A stretch of 64,000 nucleotides of DNA from Gordonia hankookensis (GTDB lineage Bacteria > Actinomycetota > Actinomycetes > Mycobacteriales > Mycobacteriaceae), in assembly GCF_014673215.1 (NCBI RefSeq), contig NZ_JACWMS010000002.1, forward strand, positions 682,001-746,000. Reading direction: 5' to 3'. Made by a program: the position numbers and the translations under genes. Each line of letters opens with the position of its first letter. Within the stretch, counting starts at the first letter, position 1. The notes under the pieces were generated by a model. It saw only the letters and a list, made by a program, of their open reading frames with translations. It did no database searches and had not been told where the DNA came from. Positions 44,432-52,553 of this stretch are shown here, in pieces.

Positions 44432-45595
44432 GTGCCGGTCCCGCAGACGATTCTGACACGCAAGACGAAGGCGGCCGTGTTCCTCGTCCTCACGATCGAC
44501 GACGGCGGCGAGGGAGCGGTCCGCGACCTCTTGGCGGATCTCCCCACCCTGGCCCGCGCGGTCTCCTCCCGCGCTCCCGAGGCCGCACTGTCGGCGATCG
44601 CCTCTGTCGGATCGCAGGCGTGGGACCGACTCTTCGAGGGCCCCCGGCCCGGATCCCTGCGTCCGTTCGTCACCTACGAGGGTGCGGTGCACACCGCACC
44701 CTCCACCCCCGGCGACATCCTGCTGCACATCAAGGCCGATCAGCTGGATCTCTGTTTCGAGGTCGGCCGCCTGGCCATGGACGCGCTCGGTGATGCGGTG
44801 ACCGTCGTCGACGAGGTCCACGGCTTCCGCTACTTCGACCTGCGCGACCTCATCGGATTCGTCGACGGCACCGAGAACCCGGTCGGCCAGGCTGCCATCG
44901 ACGCCATCACCGTCGGTGACGAGGATCCCGACTTCGCCGGCGGGAGTTACGTCGCGATCCAGCGCTACGTCACCGACCTGGAGGCCTGGAACGGGCTGAC
45001 AGTCGAGGACCAGGAAGCGGCGATCGGACGCACCAAGACCGACAACGTCGAGATGTCCGACGATGTGAAGCCGACCAACTCCCACATCGCGCTCAACGTG
45101 GTCGAGGACGACGACGGCGAGGAGATCGACGTCGTCCGCGACAACATGCCCTACGGCGACGTCTCGGCGGCCGGCGAGCGCGGCACGTTCTACATCGCCT
45201 ACTCCGCGGGTCCGGACGTGACCGAGGAGATGCTGCGGAAGATGTTCATCGGCGATCCGCCCGGGAACCACGACCGACTCCTCGACTTCACCACCGCGGT
45301 GACCGGCGCGCAGTTCTTCACGCCGACGATCGACTTCCTCGAGGATCTGCCGGACCAGCCCCCCGCACCCCCCGCCGCTCGAGTAGCGACACCCTCCGCT
45401 GATCGAGTAGCGACGCCCCCCGCCGCTCGAGTAGCGACACCCTCCGCTGGTCGAGTAGCGACGCCCTCCGCTGGTCGAGTAGCGACGAGCGAGCGCAGCG
45501 AGCCCGACGCGTATCGAGACCCCCCCGCCGACGGCTCCCTCGGCATCGGCTCCCTGGCTTCAGCCCCTCTCCCACCCGACCAGACCCACACCTGA
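44432..45595 (+). CDS. dyp: DyP-type peroxidase with encapsulin cargo-loading peptide
   Basis: A dye-decolourising heme peroxidase of 387 residues. The catalytic motif GFVDGTENP gives distal D145, H218 (TNSHIAL) is the proximal heme ligand, and R236 fits the distal arginine. The peroxidase domain ends near residue 308. Residues 314-366 are a repetitive RVATPSAG linker translated from a genomic repeat (see repeat entry), and residues 367-375, DGSLGIGSL, are the classical encapsulin cargo-loading peptide. The encapsulin gene follows 20 bp downstream, so the enzyme is packaged in a nanocompartment, where it probably acts against peroxides. GTG 44432 is the start; no strong binding site is seen. 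Confidence 0.95.
   Translation: MPVPQTILTRKTKAAVFLVLTIDDGGEGAVRDLLADLPTLARAVSSRAPEAALSAIASVGSQAWDRLFEGPRPGSLRPFVTYEGAVHTAPSTPGDILLHIKADQLDLCFEVGRLAMDALGDAVTVVDEVHGFRYFDLRDLIGFVDGTENPVGQAAIDAITVGDEDPDFAGGSYVAIQRYVTDLEAWNGLTVEDQEAAIGRTKTDNVEMSDDVKPTNSHIALNVVEDDDGEEIDVVRDNMPYGDVSAAGERGTFYIAYSAGPDVTEEMLRKMFIGDPPGNHDRLLDFTTAVTGAQFFTPTIDFLEDLPDQPPAPPAARVATPSADRVATPPAARVATPSAGRVATPSAGRVATSERSEPDAYRDPPADGSLGIGSLASAPLPPDQTHT
45374..45523 (+). repeat. Interspersed repeat translated as the DyP linker
   Basis: Four tandem 24-bp units (45374-45397, 45398-45421, 45422-45445, 45446-45469), each containing CGAGTAGCGAC, are followed by a terminal unit (from 45470) that starts GCTGGTCGAGTAGCGAC, has a GAGCGAGCGCAGCGAG core and ends GTATCGAGACCCC. 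A related array with the same terminal unit lies outside any gene at 51564-51697. The 24-bp period keeps the reading frame and yields RVATPSAG octapeptides. Confidence 0.85.
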
Positions 45596-45615
45596 CCGAC
45601 CCCGAGGAGACACCA

Positions 45616-46425
45616 ATGAGCAATCTGCATCGCGAACTCGCACCGATATCCGAGGCCGCTTGGGCCGAGATCGAGGAGGAGGCGACCCGCTCGTTCAAGC
45701 GCAACAGCGCAGCCCGCCGCCTCGTCGATGTCAAGGGCCCGCTGGGCAACGACGTCGCGTCGATCACGCTCGGGCATCGCACCAAGATCGATTCGCCCGC
45801 CGACGGCATCCTCGCCTTCGCCCGGCAGTCCCAGTCACTGGTGGAGCTGAAGGTGCCGTTCACGGTCACCCGCGAGGCCATCGACGACGTCGACCGTGGC
45901 TCCAAGGACTCCGATTGGGATCCTGTCCGCGACGCCGCCGCCGAACTCGCCCGCGCCGAGGACCGCGCGATCTTCGAGGGGTACCCGGCCGCCGGGATCA
46001 GCGGAATCCGTGCCACCGCGTCGGCCACGCCGATCGCGCTGCCCGCCGACGTACGCGACTACCCGGAGGCGCTCGCTCAGGCAACCAGCGCACTGCGGCT
46101 CGCATCGGTCGAGGGCCCCTACTCGCTGGCGCTGTCGGCGGACGTCTACACGCTGGTCAACGAGACCTCGAACCACGGCGTCCCGATCCGCGACCATCTG
46201 CAGCGGCTCCTCGTCGCCGGCGGCGAGATCGTCTGGGCACCCGCGATCTCCGGCGCCTTCCTCCTCAGCACGCGTGGCGGCGACTTCGAGCTGAACATCG
46301 GCCAGGACGTCTCCATCGGATACGACTCACACGACGGCGACACGGTGACCCTCTACTTCAAGGAGTCGTTCACCTATCTCACCTACACGCCCGAAGCCGC
46401 GGTTCCGTTCACCTTCGCCGGCTGA
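45616..46425 (+). CDS. enc: Encapsulin shell protein (family 1)
   Basis: A 269-residue encapsulin with the HK97 phage-capsid fold that self-assembles into an icosahedral protein shell. Recognisable parts are the N-terminal helix that binds cargo peptides (NLHRELAPISEAAWAEIEEEA), ARRLVDVKGPLGNDVASITLG, the E-loop region (SLVELKVPFTVTREAIDDVDRG) and the C-terminal domain (SADVYTLVNETSNHGVPIRDHL, FKESFTYLTYTPEAAVPF). GAGGAG precedes ATG 45616. The dyp gene directly upstream encodes its cargo. Length and order match the mycobacterial DyP-encapsulin pair. Confidence 0.95.
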   Translation: MSNLHRELAPISEAAWAEIEEEATRSFKRNSAARRLVDVKGPLGNDVASITLGHRTKIDSPADGILAFARQSQSLVELKVPFTVTREAIDDVDRGSKDSDWDPVRDAAAELARAEDRAIFEGYPAAGISGIRATASATPIALPADVRDYPEALAQATSALRLASVEGPYSLALSADVYTLVNETSNHGVPIRDHLQRLLVAGGEIVWAPAISGAFLLSTRGGDFELNIGQDVSIGYDSHDGDTVTLYFKESFTYLTYTPEAAVPFTFAG

Positions 46426-46521
46426 GCACGGCACTCGGCGCCGCCCGGCCCCGGGGGAGTCAGATATATCCGGTCGCAGGCGGTCGGTCGGAGTTGCTAG
46501 CGTCATCGGAGTGATCTCGTC

Positions 46522-48255
46522 ATGTTGAGTCGACTGATCCGCACGTATCTGTCGAACTACCCCCGGAACATGGTCGCCGTCGTCGCGCTCCAACTCGTCG
46601 CGACCGCGGCGATGCTCTATCTGCCGACGCTCAACGCCGACATCATCGACGATGGCGTCGCGCGTGGCGACACCGACTACATCCTGCGCACCGGCGGCTG
46701 GATGCTCGTCGTCTCCGTCGCCCAGGTGATCTGCACGATCGCTGCCCAGTATTTCGGCGCGCGCGCCGCGCTCGGCGTCGGCCGCGACATCCGCCACGAC
46801 CTCCTGCACCGGGTGAACAGCTTCTCGGCACGCGAGATCGGCGGATTCGGCGCACCGTCGCTGATCACCCGGACCACCAACGACGTCCAGCAGGTGCAGT
46901 TGCTGGTGGTGATGAGCACGGCGATCCTCGTGATGGCCCCGATCATGTGCGTCGGCGGCATCGTCATGGGAATCCACGTCGCGCCCGGACTGTCGTGGGT
47001 GCTGGCCATCGCGGTCCCGATCCTCGGCATCACCATGGCATTGATCATCGGCCGGATGATCCCGGGATTCCGCGCCATGCAGGAGCGCATCGACGCGGTC
47101 AACCGTGTGCTGCGCGAGCAGATCACCGGCATCCGGGTGGTCCGTGCGTTCGTGCGCGAACGTCACGAGATCCAGCGCTTCTCCGTCGCCAACGACCGCC
47201 TCGCCGACGCGACTCTGCGCGTCGGCCGCCTGATGGCCCTGATGTTCCCGGTCGTCATGCTCATCACCAACGTGACCATCGTCGCGATCATCTGGTTCGG
47301 TGGGCACGCGGTGTCCGACGGCAGCGTCGAGATCGGCGCGCTCACCGCGATGATGAGCTACGCGATGCAGATCATGATGTCGGTGATGATGGCCTCGTTC
47401 CTGGCGATGATGGCGCCCCGCGCCACGGTCTGCGCCGAACGCATCTGCGAGGTCCTCGACACCGACACCTCGGTGCAACCGCCGACCCAGGCGATCGGGT
47501 TCGCAGGCGATCCCGCAACCGTGGAGTTCCGGGGTGCCGAGTTCCGTTACCCGGGAGCCGACGATCCGGTGTTGCGCGACATCGGCTTCCGCGTGGAACC
47601 GGGCACCACGACCGCCATCGTCGGGTCGACCGGCTCCGGCAAGACCACGGTCCTCGGGCTCATCCCACGCCTCATCGACGCCACCGACGGTGAGGTCCTC
47701 GTCGGTGGGACCGACGTCCGCCGACTCGACCCGGACGAACTCCGTTCGGTGGTCGGGCTGGTACCTCAGCGGCCCTACCTCTTCTCCGGGACCATCGCGT
47801 CCAACCTCCGCCACGGCAAACCCGACGCCACCGACGACGAGATCTGGGCCGCACTGCGCATCGCCCAGGCCGAGGATTTCGTGTCGCGGATGCCCGACGG
47901 CCTCGAGACCACGGTCGCCCAGGGCGGCACCACCGTGTCCGGTGGCCAGCGGCAGCGGCTCGCGATCGCCCGCGCACTGATCCGCAAACCCGCCGTCTAC
48001 CTCTTCGACGACTCGTTCTCCGCCCTCGACCTGACCACCGACGCCCGGCTGCGTGCCGCGCTCCGTCCGGCCACCCGCGAGTCCGCGGTGATCGTGGTCG
48101 CGCAGCGGGTCTCGACCATCGTCGACGCCGACCAGATCGTCGTGCTCAATCGCGGCCGGGTGGTGGGGCTCGGTCGTCACGACGACCTCGTCGAGAGCTG
48201 CGAGACCTACGCCGAGATCGTCGAATCCCAGCTCGCGATCCAGGAGGCGTCATGA
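46522..48255 (+). CDS. ABC exporter half-transporter with degenerate catalytic site
   Basis: A 577-residue ABC half-transporter: six transmembrane helices (about residues 15-310) and a nucleotide-binding domain. Walker A is GSTGSGKTT and the signature VSGGQRQRL is intact, but Walker B is VYLFDDSFSALD, so the catalytic glutamate is replaced by Asp (D497 after D496). This is the degenerate half of heterodimeric exporters such as TmrAB, BmrCD and mycobacterial Rv1273c/Rv1272c. GGAG precedes ATG 46522. Its stop overlaps the second half-transporter start by four bases. The role in drug, lipid or peptide export is not known. Confidence 0.92.
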   Translation: MLSRLIRTYLSNYPRNMVAVVALQLVATAAMLYLPTLNADIIDDGVARGDTDYILRTGGWMLVVSVAQVICTIAAQYFGARAALGVGRDIRHDLLHRVNSFSAREIGGFGAPSLITRTTNDVQQVQLLVVMSTAILVMAPIMCVGGIVMGIHVAPGLSWVLAIAVPILGITMALIIGRMIPGFRAMQERIDAVNRVLREQITGIRVVRAFVRERHEIQRFSVANDRLADATLRVGRLMALMFPVVMLITNVTIVAIIWFGGHAVSDGSVEIGALTAMMSYAMQIMMSVMMASFLAMMAPRATVCAERICEVLDTDTSVQPPTQAIGFAGDPATVEFRGAEFRYPGADDPVLRDIGFRVEPGTTTAIVGSTGSGKTTVLGLIPRLIDATDGEVLVGGTDVRRLDPDELRSVVGLVPQRPYLFSGTIASNLRHGKPDATDDEIWAALRIAQAEDFVSRMPDGLETTVAQGGTTVSGGQRQRLAIARALIRKPAVYLFDDSFSALDLTTDARLRAALRPATRESAVIVVAQRVSTIVDADQIVVLNRGRVVGLGRHDDLVESCETYAEIVESQLAIQEAS

Positions 48256-50198
48256 CGCGCCCCGGCGGGCCGGCGCTCGCAGGCGCACCCGCGGAGAAGG
48301 CTCGGTCCTTCGGCCCGTCGGTGAAACGACTGATCCGCCTGCTGCTCGCCTACCGGGCCTTCACCGTGACCGTGCTGGCGTCCATCGTCGTCTCGGTGAT
48401 CCTCGCGGCAGTGGCACCCCGGGTACTCGGGCACGCCACCGACCTCGTGTTCGACGGCGTGATCGGCGCGACGCTGCCTGCCGGACTCACCAAGGACCAG
48501 GCGATCGCCGGCATGCGCGAGAGCGGCCAGAACACCTTCGCCGACATGGTGAGTTCGATGGACGTCACCCCGGGTGTCGGGGTCGACTTCTCCGCGGTCG
48601 GCCGGGTGCTGATGATCGTGCTCATCCTGTACGTCGGGTCGTCGCTGCTGGCGTGGCTGGCCGCGTATCTGCTGAACATCGTCGTCGTCGGGACCATCCG
48701 GCACCTGCGCGCAGAGGTCGAGGAGAAGGTCCATCGGCTGCCGCTGCGCTACTACGACGCCTCGGCGCGTGGCGATCTGCTGAGCCGGGTCACCAACGAC
48801 CTCGACAACCTCTCGCAGAGCTTGCAGCAGACCATCGCCCAGTTCCTCAATTCGGTGCTGACCGTGATCGCGCTGCTGGTCATGATGATCTGGATCTCGC
48901 CGCTGCTCGCGCTCATCGCGGTCGTGACGGTACCGCTGGCGATCATCGCCACCACCCAGATCGCCAAGCGGTCCAAACCCCACTTCATCGCGCAGTGGTC
49001 GTCGACCGGAGCGCTCAACGCGCAGGTCGAGGAGGCGTTCACCGGGCACGAGCTGGTCAAGGCGTTCGGGCGACAGCACGAGATCGAGGCCACCTTCGAC
49101 GACCGCAACTCACAGCTCTACGAATCGAGCTGGCGGGCCCAGTTCATCTCCGGGATCATCATGCCGACCATCATGTTCCTGGGGAACCTGAACTACGTCG
49201 CGATCGCCGTCGTCGGCGGCCTGCGCGTGGCGTCGGGCGCGCTGAGTCTCGGCGAGGTGCAGGCGTTCATCCAGTACTCACGCCAGTTCACACAACCTCT
49301 CACGCAGATCGGGTCGATGTTCAACCTGATGCAGAGCGGCGTGGCCTCCGCCGAGCGGATCTTCGACGTCCTCGACGCCGAGGAGGAATCAGCCGATCCC
49401 ACCGACCCGGAGTCGCCGGAGCACGGCCACGGCCTGATCGCCTTCGAGGATGTGTCGTTCCGCTACACCGACGACAAGCCGCTCATCGAGAACCTCTCGC
49501 TGGTGGCCCAGCCCGGCCACATGGTCGCGATCGTCGGGCCTACCGGTGCAGGCAAGACGACCCTGGTGAACCTGATCATGAGGTTCTACGACGTCGACGA
49601 CGGCACCATCCGGGTCGACGGGGTCGACTCGCGACGGATGACCCGCGACGACCTGCGGGAGCGGACCGGCATGGTGCTGCAGGACTCGTGGCTGTTCGGC
49701 GGCACGATCTACGACAACATCGCCTACGGCGATCCGACGGCGTCGAGGTCCGAGGTCATGGAGGCGGCCGAACTCAGCCACGTCGATCACTTCGTGCGCA
49801 CCCTCCCCGACGGCTACGACACGGTCCTCGACGAGGAGGGCGGCGGCGTGAGTGCCGGTGAGCGACAGCTGATCACCATCGCCCGCGCGTTCCTGGCCAA
49901 GCCGACGATCCTCATCCTCGACGAGGCCACCAGCTCGGTGGACACCCGCACCGAACTGCTCATCCAGAAGGCGATGGCCAATCTTCGCACCGACCGCACG
50001 AGTTTCGTTATTGCACACCGTCTCTCGACGGTCCGCGACGCCGACGTCATCGTTGTGATGGAGGACGGGCGGATCGTCGAACAGGGCAATCACGACCAAC
50101 TGCTCGCCGCGCAGGGCGCCTACTGCCGGCTCTACAACTCGCAGTTCGCCGGACCGGCCGAGGTCGAGGCAGATCACGCACACGCAGAACTCCCCTGA
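48252..50198 (+). CDS. ABC exporter half-transporter with canonical catalytic site
   Basis: A 648-residue partner of the preceding half-transporter, with six transmembrane helices and an NBD. Walker A is GPTGAGKTT and Walker B is ILILDEATSSVD with the catalytic E558. The signature is altered to GGGVSAGERQL, as expected, because in a heterodimer it faces the degenerate Walker site of the first subunit. A loop of about 50 residues between helices 1 and 2 is longer than usual (residues 75-120). It starts by ATGA overlap with the first gene, so the two subunits are made in coupled amounts. Confidence 0.93.
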   Translation: MTRPGGPALAGAPAEKARSFGPSVKRLIRLLLAYRAFTVTVLASIVVSVILAAVAPRVLGHATDLVFDGVIGATLPAGLTKDQAIAGMRESGQNTFADMVSSMDVTPGVGVDFSAVGRVLMIVLILYVGSSLLAWLAAYLLNIVVVGTIRHLRAEVEEKVHRLPLRYYDASARGDLLSRVTNDLDNLSQSLQQTIAQFLNSVLTVIALLVMMIWISPLLALIAVVTVPLAIIATTQIAKRSKPHFIAQWSSTGALNAQVEEAFTGHELVKAFGRQHEIEATFDDRNSQLYESSWRAQFISGIIMPTIMFLGNLNYVAIAVVGGLRVASGALSLGEVQAFIQYSRQFTQPLTQIGSMFNLMQSGVASAERIFDVLDAEEESADPTDPESPEHGHGLIAFEDVSFRYTDDKPLIENLSLVAQPGHMVAIVGPTGAGKTTLVNLIMRFYDVDDGTIRVDGVDSRRMTRDDLRERTGMVLQDSWLFGGTIYDNIAYGDPTASRSEVMEAAELSHVDHFVRTLPDGYDTVLDEEGGGVSAGERQLITIARAFLAKPTILILDEATSSVDTRTELLIQKAMANLRTDRTSFVIAHRLSTVRDADVIVVMEDGRIVEQGNHDQLLAAQGAYCRLYNSQFAGPAEVEADHAHAELP

Positions 50199-50257
50199 AC
50201 ACGGAATGCATCGCGTGCTCGTGGTGGTTCTGCGTGTTCTGCCGGAGCTCTGAGGCC

Positions 50258-50938
50258 TCAGAATTCCCGACCGGGCTCGAGCGCGGCGGCGATCCGGCCC
50301 TCGAGTCTCTCGCTCGCGGCAGGCGGGACCGCGATGAGGCCGTCGAGCTCGGCGCGCGCCTTCCGATAGGCGGCCTGGCGCTCCGCCGGTGTCGCGGCAC
50401 TATCGGCGGCCACCGCCACCAGCCGGCGGGCGCGCTCGAGACGCTCCCGCTCGACCGGGGAGAAGTCGGCCTGCTTGCGTCGCCGCGCCTCGCGCTCGGC
50501 GGCGTCGAAGGCCGTCGCGTACTCGCCGACGGCATCGCGGTACTCGGCGAAGACGGCGGGGTCGAGGAGTTCGCCGGGATCGGCGGGGCGCAGGTCGTCC
50601 GCGCGCACCTTCGCCCGATGGAAGGCCAGGGTCAGCGGCTCGCGCAGGTCGGTCATCATCGGATACTCGATGAGGGTGGCCAGATCGAGTTCGTAGCCGA
50701 ACCAGCGGGCATCGACGTCGTCGTGCCGCGCGAACACCTTGCTGATCGCGGCCTTGCTGGTCTGGGTGATCCGCAACTGCTCGGTGTGTGCCGACGCCTT
50801 GATCCGCGCGAGCTCGATCTTGTCCCGGCGGCGCTTCTCGTTGTAGGCGGACACGCGCGCGGCCCAGCCACCCGTCACACCCATGATCGGGAAGACCAGC
50901 CACCAGTGGCCACCGATAAACGCGAAGACGTCGCCCAC
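50258..50938 (-). CDS. Hypothetical single-pass membrane protein
   Basis: I do not recognise a family. The 226-residue protein has one N-terminal hydrophobic segment (FIGGHWWLVFPIMGVTGGW) and then a long charged, mainly helical cytoplasmic part rich in Arg, Glu and Ala, with likely coiled coils (ARIKASAHTEQLRITQTSKAAI and ERERLERARRLVAVAAD). Short, Arg-rich, one-pass proteins of this kind are common in Mycobacteriales and without known function. It is convergent with the ABC exporter (59 bp between stops) and divergent from the YdeI-like gene, with 35 bp between starts, so the two genes share a promoter region. Confidence 0.7.
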   Translation of the reverse strand: MGDVFAFIGGHWWLVFPIMGVTGGWAARVSAYNEKRRRDKIELARIKASAHTEQLRITQTSKAAISKVFARHDDVDARWFGYELDLATLIEYPMMTDLREPLTLAFHRAKVRADDLRPADPGELLDPAVFAEYRDAVGEYATAFDAAEREARRRKQADFSPVERERLERARRLVAVAADSAATPAERQAAYRKARAELDGLIAVPPAASERLEGRIAAALEPGREF

Positions 50939-50973
50939 TCCTCAACTGTACCGAGATCACCTAGGCTTCTTCC

Positions 50974-51543
50974 ATGGCCGACCCCGACGCCGAGCACCTG
51001 CATCCAGGTTCCCTCGACGAGTGGCACAGCTGGCTGCGCGCGAACCACGACAAATCTGGCGGTGTCTGGTTTGTGTTCTGGCGCAAGGAGTCCGGCAACC
51101 AGCCCCTCGACTACGACGAGGTGGTCCGCGAGGCGCTCTGCTGGGGTTGGGTGGACGGCCACACCCGCACCATCGACGATGCGCGGAGAGGCATGTGGTT
51201 CACGCGCCGCGGGCGCAACAGCGCCTGGGCCGCGTCCAACAAGGCACGGGTCGCGGACCTGATCTCCCAGGATCGGATGCAGCCCGCCGGCCAGTCGGTG
51301 ATCGACGACGCGAAGGCGCGCGGCCTGTGGACCCTGCTCGACGACGCCGAGGCACTCGTCGAGTCCCCGGAACTCGCTGCCGCGCTCGACGCCATCCCGC
51401 AGGCCCGGGCGAACTGGGACGCCTTCCCGCCCAGCGCCCGCAAGTTCGGGCTGAGTCAGATCGCCTTCGCCAGACAACAGGCGACCAAGAGCAGACGGAT
51501 CGCGACCATCGTCGAGAAGGCAGCACGTAACGAACGGCCGTGA
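50974..51543 (+). CDS. YdeI/OmpD-associated family protein
   Basis: A 189-residue protein of the YdeI/OmpD-associated (bacteriocin-protection) family. Typical segments are SLDEWHSWLRANHDKSGGVWFVFWRKESG, LDYDEVVREALCWGWVDGHTRTIDD and RGMWFTRRGRNSAWAASNKARVADL, followed by a C-terminal helical part (FPPSARKFGLSQIAFARQQATKSRRI). In E. coli, YdeI protects against some antimicrobial peptides; in actinobacteria the role is unknown. It is divergent from the membrane protein at 50258-50938. Downstream lies a repeat array without genes. Confidence 0.85.
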   Translation: MADPDAEHLHPGSLDEWHSWLRANHDKSGGVWFVFWRKESGNQPLDYDEVVREALCWGWVDGHTRTIDDARRGMWFTRRGRNSAWAASNKARVADLISQDRMQPAGQSVIDDAKARGLWTLLDDAEALVESPELAAALDAIPQARANWDAFPPSARKFGLSQIAFARQQATKSRRIATIVEKAARNERP

Positions 51544-51563
51544 GCAGCGCACTCACCACCGCC

Positions 51564-51697
51564 GCTGGTCGACCAACCGCACCACCCCAACCGCCGGTCG
51601 ACCAACCGCACCACCCCAACCGCCGGTCGACCAACCGCACCACCCCAACCGCTGGTCGAGTAGCCCGCGAGCTTGCGAGCCGGCGTATCGAGACCCC
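51564..51697 (+). repeat. Interspersed tandem repeat with stem-loop-like terminal unit (non-coding)
   Basis: Three 29-bp units (51564-51592, 51593-51621, 51622-51650), beginning GCTGGTCGACC or GCCGGTCGACC, are followed by a terminal unit from 51651 that starts GCTGGTCGAGTAGC, contains GCGAGCTTGCGAGC and ends GTATCGAGACCCC. The terminal unit is the same family as that in the dyp linker at 45470-45523. It lies between the convergent YdeI-like gene and SDR gene, where such elements usually occur. Confidence 0.85.
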
Positions 51698-51706
51698 CCG
51701 TCGCCC

Positions 51707-52498
51707 CTACAGATCCGGGATCGGCAGATCGAGATTGGGCGTCACGATGCCGCCGTCGACCTCGAGGATCTTGCCCGTGACATACGCACCTGCAGGCGAG
51801 GCGAGGTAGAGCGCCGCCGCCGCGACGTCGTCGGGATCACCGAGCCGCTGCAACGGGGTGGCCGCCTCGATCTCCGACCGCATCTTCTCGTCATCGGCGA
51901 CGATGTCGAGCGCCGATGTCAGGATCGCGCCGGGGGCGATGCCGTTCACCCGAATCCTCGGGTTGAGGTCCATCGCGGCCAGTCGGGTGTACTGCGCGAG
52001 AGCACCCTTCGCGGTGCCGTACGCCGCATACGCCCGTCCGGGCGACCGCCCGACCATCGACGTGATGTTGATGACCGACCCGCCGTCGGCGTTGGCGAGC
52101 AGATGCGGCACCGCCGCAACCACCAGCGCGTGCGCATTCGAGACGTTGAAGTCGAACGCCTGCGAGAGATGCTTGGGCTTGGTGTCCATCAGCGGCCTGG
52201 GCAGCGCACCGCCGACGTTGTTGACGACGATGTCGAGCCTGCCGAATTCGTCGACCGCGGTCTGCGCCAGCGCGGCCGCGGCGTCGAGGTCGCTGAGGTC
52301 GGCTGCCACCACCTTCGCCCGCCTGCCGACCTCGCGGATACGAGCGGCGACCTTGTCGAGCTCGGCCTCGCTACGAGCGGAGATCACCAGGTCGGCACCC
52401 GCCTCGGCGAACGCCACCGCTATGGCGGCACCGAGGCCACGTCCGGCGCCGGTCACCACGGCCACTTTGTCATCGATACGGAATCTGTCGAGAATCAC
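51707..52498 (-). CDS. SDR-family oxidoreductase (Rv0927c-like)
   Basis: A 263-residue classical SDR. It begins [27 protein letters not shown] (cofactor motif TGAGRGLG) and has NNVG, catalytic YAAYGTAK (YxxxK) and the C terminus [22 protein letters not shown], a pattern I associate with mycobacterial Rv0927c. A KstR-like box 30 bp upstream suggests a hydroxysteroid-dehydrogenase-type role in sterol catabolism, which is inference. The GTG at 52498 sits directly after GAGGA, an unusually tight spacing, but no other in-frame start is close. Confidence 0.87.
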   Translation of the reverse strand: MILDRFRIDDKVAVVTGAGRGLGAAIAVAFAEAGADLVISARSEAELDKVAARIREVGRRAKVVAADLSDLDAAAALAQTAVDEFGRLDIVVNNVGGALPRPLMDTKPKHLSQAFDFNVSNAHALVVAAVPHLLANADGGSVINITSMVGRSPGRAYAAYGTAKGALAQYTRLAAMDLNPRIRVNGIAPGAILTSALDIVADDEKMRSEIEAATPLQRLGDPDDVAAAALYLASPAGAYVTGKILEVDGGIVTPNLDLPIPDL

Positions 52499-52528
52499 TC
52501 CTCGAGGATGCCACCGATCCCGCAAAAC

Positions 52529-52542
52529 TGGAACATGTTCTA
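52529..52542. promoter_or_regulatory. KstR-like operator
   Basis: TGGAACATGTTCTA matches the KstR core TnnAACnnGTTnnA at all fixed positions; the left arm differs at one base from perfect symmetry. It lies 30 bp upstream of the SDR gene, between it and the aldo/keto reductase stop at 52554. Confidence 0.65.
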
Positions 52543-52553
52543 GAGACTCCGGC

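Noticed and set aside
46327..48180. 617-codon His/Asp/Arg-rich open frame antisense to the first ABC half-transporter
   Set aside because: The His and Asp richness comes from reading conserved ABC codons backwards; the forward gene has all ABC motifs.
51564..51697. Possible CRISPR array
   Set aside because: The repeats are directly adjacent with no unique spacers and there are no cas genes; it is a tandem repeat.
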